This document shows positions 63,153-64,000 of a stretch of 64,000 nt of DNA, in pieces. The DNA comes from an uncultured Caulobacterales bacterium. Its GTDB lineage: Bacteria; Pseudomonadota; Alphaproteobacteria; Caulobacterales; Maricaulaceae. The DNA lies in assembly GCA_947503715.1 (NCBI GenBank), contig CANNER010000003.1:186001-250000 (forward strand). The letters are read 5' to 3'. The notes under the pieces were generated by a model. The model was not told the DNA's origin and did not search any database. It saw only the letters and a program-made list of their open reading frames with translations. Positions within the stretch are counted from its first letter, which is position 1. Every line of letters begins with the position of its first letter. The translations under genes and the position numbers were made by a program.

Positions 63153-64000
63153 CTATTTCCACCACGCCTCAGGTTTCGCCGTGAACCCGGCCGCATCTTC
63201 CAGTGCACTCGCCGCTTTAAACACGGTTGCCTCATCCATCGCGCGTCCGATAATCTGCAAACCCAGCGGCAATCCGCTCTTATCCAGTCCCGCGGGAACG
63301 CTAATCCCCGGTAGTCCCGCCAAGTTCGTCGTGACTGTAAAAATATCGTTCAGATACATTTGCACCGGATCGCTGACTTTCCGCCCGACGGCAAAGGCGG
63401 CACTCGGCGCCGTCGGCGTCAGGATCGCGTCGCAGGTCTCCCACGCATTTTCGAAATCCTGCACAATCCGCGTGCGGACTTTTTGCGCACGAAGGTAATA
63501 GGCGTCGTAATAGCCAGCGGAGAGGACGTAGGTCCCGATCATGATCCGGCGGCGGACTTCGTCTCCGAAGCCTTCCGTCCGCGTGCGCTCATAAGTATCA
63601 GCGAGGTCTTTGCCGTCAACGCGAAGGCCGTAACGCATACCGTCATAGCGCGCGAGATTCGACGAGGCTTCCGCCGGCGCGACAACGTAATAGGCGGGTA
63701 GAGCGTATTTTGTGTGTGGCAAGCTGATCGGGACGATTTCCGCACCTGCCGCTTTCATCCATTCAATGCCTTGGTCCCAAAGCGCTTGTATGTCAGCGGG
63801 CATACCGTCAATCTGATACTCCTTCGGGATGCCGATGCGCAGACCTTTCACGGACTGCCCACACGCTCCGACCCAGTCAGGGACATCCGCATTGATCGAG
63901 GTCGAATCTTTCGGATCATAGCCAGCCATGCTCTCCAACAAGATCGCGCTGTCTTTGACCGTCTTGGCGATCGGTCCGGCCTGATCCAGCGAACTCGCGA
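63153..64000 (-). CDS. gatA: Aspartyl/glutamyl-tRNA amidotransferase subunit A, C-terminal part
   Basis: Partial gene; the frame stays open to base 64000 and the N-terminal part, with the amidase Ser-Ser-Lys centre, is outside. Seen here: [31 protein letters not shown], the [28 protein letters not shown] stretch, [11 protein letters not shown] and the closing [10 protein letters not shown] / [12 protein letters not shown]. It releases ammonia from glutamine for GatB. Confidence 0.97.
   Translation of the reverse strand, partial: ASSLDQAGPIAKTVKDSAILLESMAGYDPKDSTSINADVPDWVGACGQSVKGLRIGIPKEYQIDGMPADIQALWDQGIEWMKAAGAEIVPISLPHTKYALPAYYVVAPAEASSNLARYDGMRYGLRVDGKDLADTYERTRTEGFGDEVRRRIMIGTYVLSAGYYDAYYLRAQKVRTRIVQDFENAWETCDAILTPTAPSAAFAVGRKVSDPVQMYLNDIFTVTTNLAGLPGISVPAGLDKSGLPLGLQIIGRAMDEATVFKAASALEDAAGFTAKPEAWWK

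Overview
The window looks like the chromosome of a marine, stalked or prosthecate-type alphaproteobacterium (Caulobacterales/Maricaulales-like, GC in the mid-50s by eye). Three things point there: alphaproteobacterial gene sets (tol-pal, ruvCAB, dnaB, pgeF, prs, rplY-pth), a gene cluster in the order of the Caulobacter holdfast synthesis genes with a full-consensus CtrA box in front of it, and marine-type surface genes (sulfotransferases, a VIT/VWA sortase target with its class GN sortase). No plasmid, prophage or CRISPR hallmarks are visible.

Layout. 1-6.9 kb: tol-pal envelope operon on the minus strand (pal fragment, tolB, tolA, tolR, tolQ, ybgC), split between tolQ and ybgC by a small islet of unrelated genes that also carries a candidate parS site. 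6.9-10.6 kb: ruvB and ruvA, then two unrelated genes, then ruvC. 10.7-13.0 kb: two diverged secreted paralogues flanking an L,D-transpeptidase. 13.3-23.4 kb: mostly plus-strand housekeeping genes (dnaB, ubiK-like on the minus strand, lgt, a MidA-type methyltransferase, pgeF, prs, rplY, pth, a large AsmA protein). 23.4-29.6 kb: molybdenum cofactor block (moaC, moaB, moaE, moaD, moaA, mocA-like, xdhC on the minus strand; moeA and a TSUP permease on the plus strand).

29.6-44.6 kb is the accessory, surface-oriented part. It holds sulfotransferases, two Sel1-repeat proteins, a 1031-residue protein that joins a membrane permease to an FG-GAP/ASPIC-UnbV repeat domain, a tandemly duplicated two-gene module (small secreted beta-rich protein plus tail-fibre-like protein), a glycosyltransferase/sulfotransferase pair, the sortase system and tRNA-Ser(GCT). 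Both copies of the duplicated module share a leader that can fold into a pseudoknot covering the ribosome binding site, with one compensatory base-pair change between copies. I regard this as the best candidate for something undescribed.

44.8-57.0 kb: acyltransferase-SGNH gene followed by a holdfast-type polysaccharide cluster (initiating transferase, flippase, glycosyltransferase, deacetylase, second glycosyltransferase, then polymerase and chain-length protein on the minus strand, then the outer-membrane export protein). The BY-kinase-like hfsB is not seen, but the chain-length protein has a long tyrosine-rich cytoplasmic tail. 57.0-64.0 kb: marC, a small Sel1-like protein, nitroreductase, methyltransferase, small membrane protein, a secreted low-GC protein, gatB, a GIY-YIG nuclease next to a palindromic repeat, and the 3' part of gatA.

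Starts were moved from the longest reading frame wherever a Shine-Dalgarno sequence, signal peptide or operon overlap favoured an internal start; these choices are stated in each entry. All functional names come from reading motifs by eye, without database searches.
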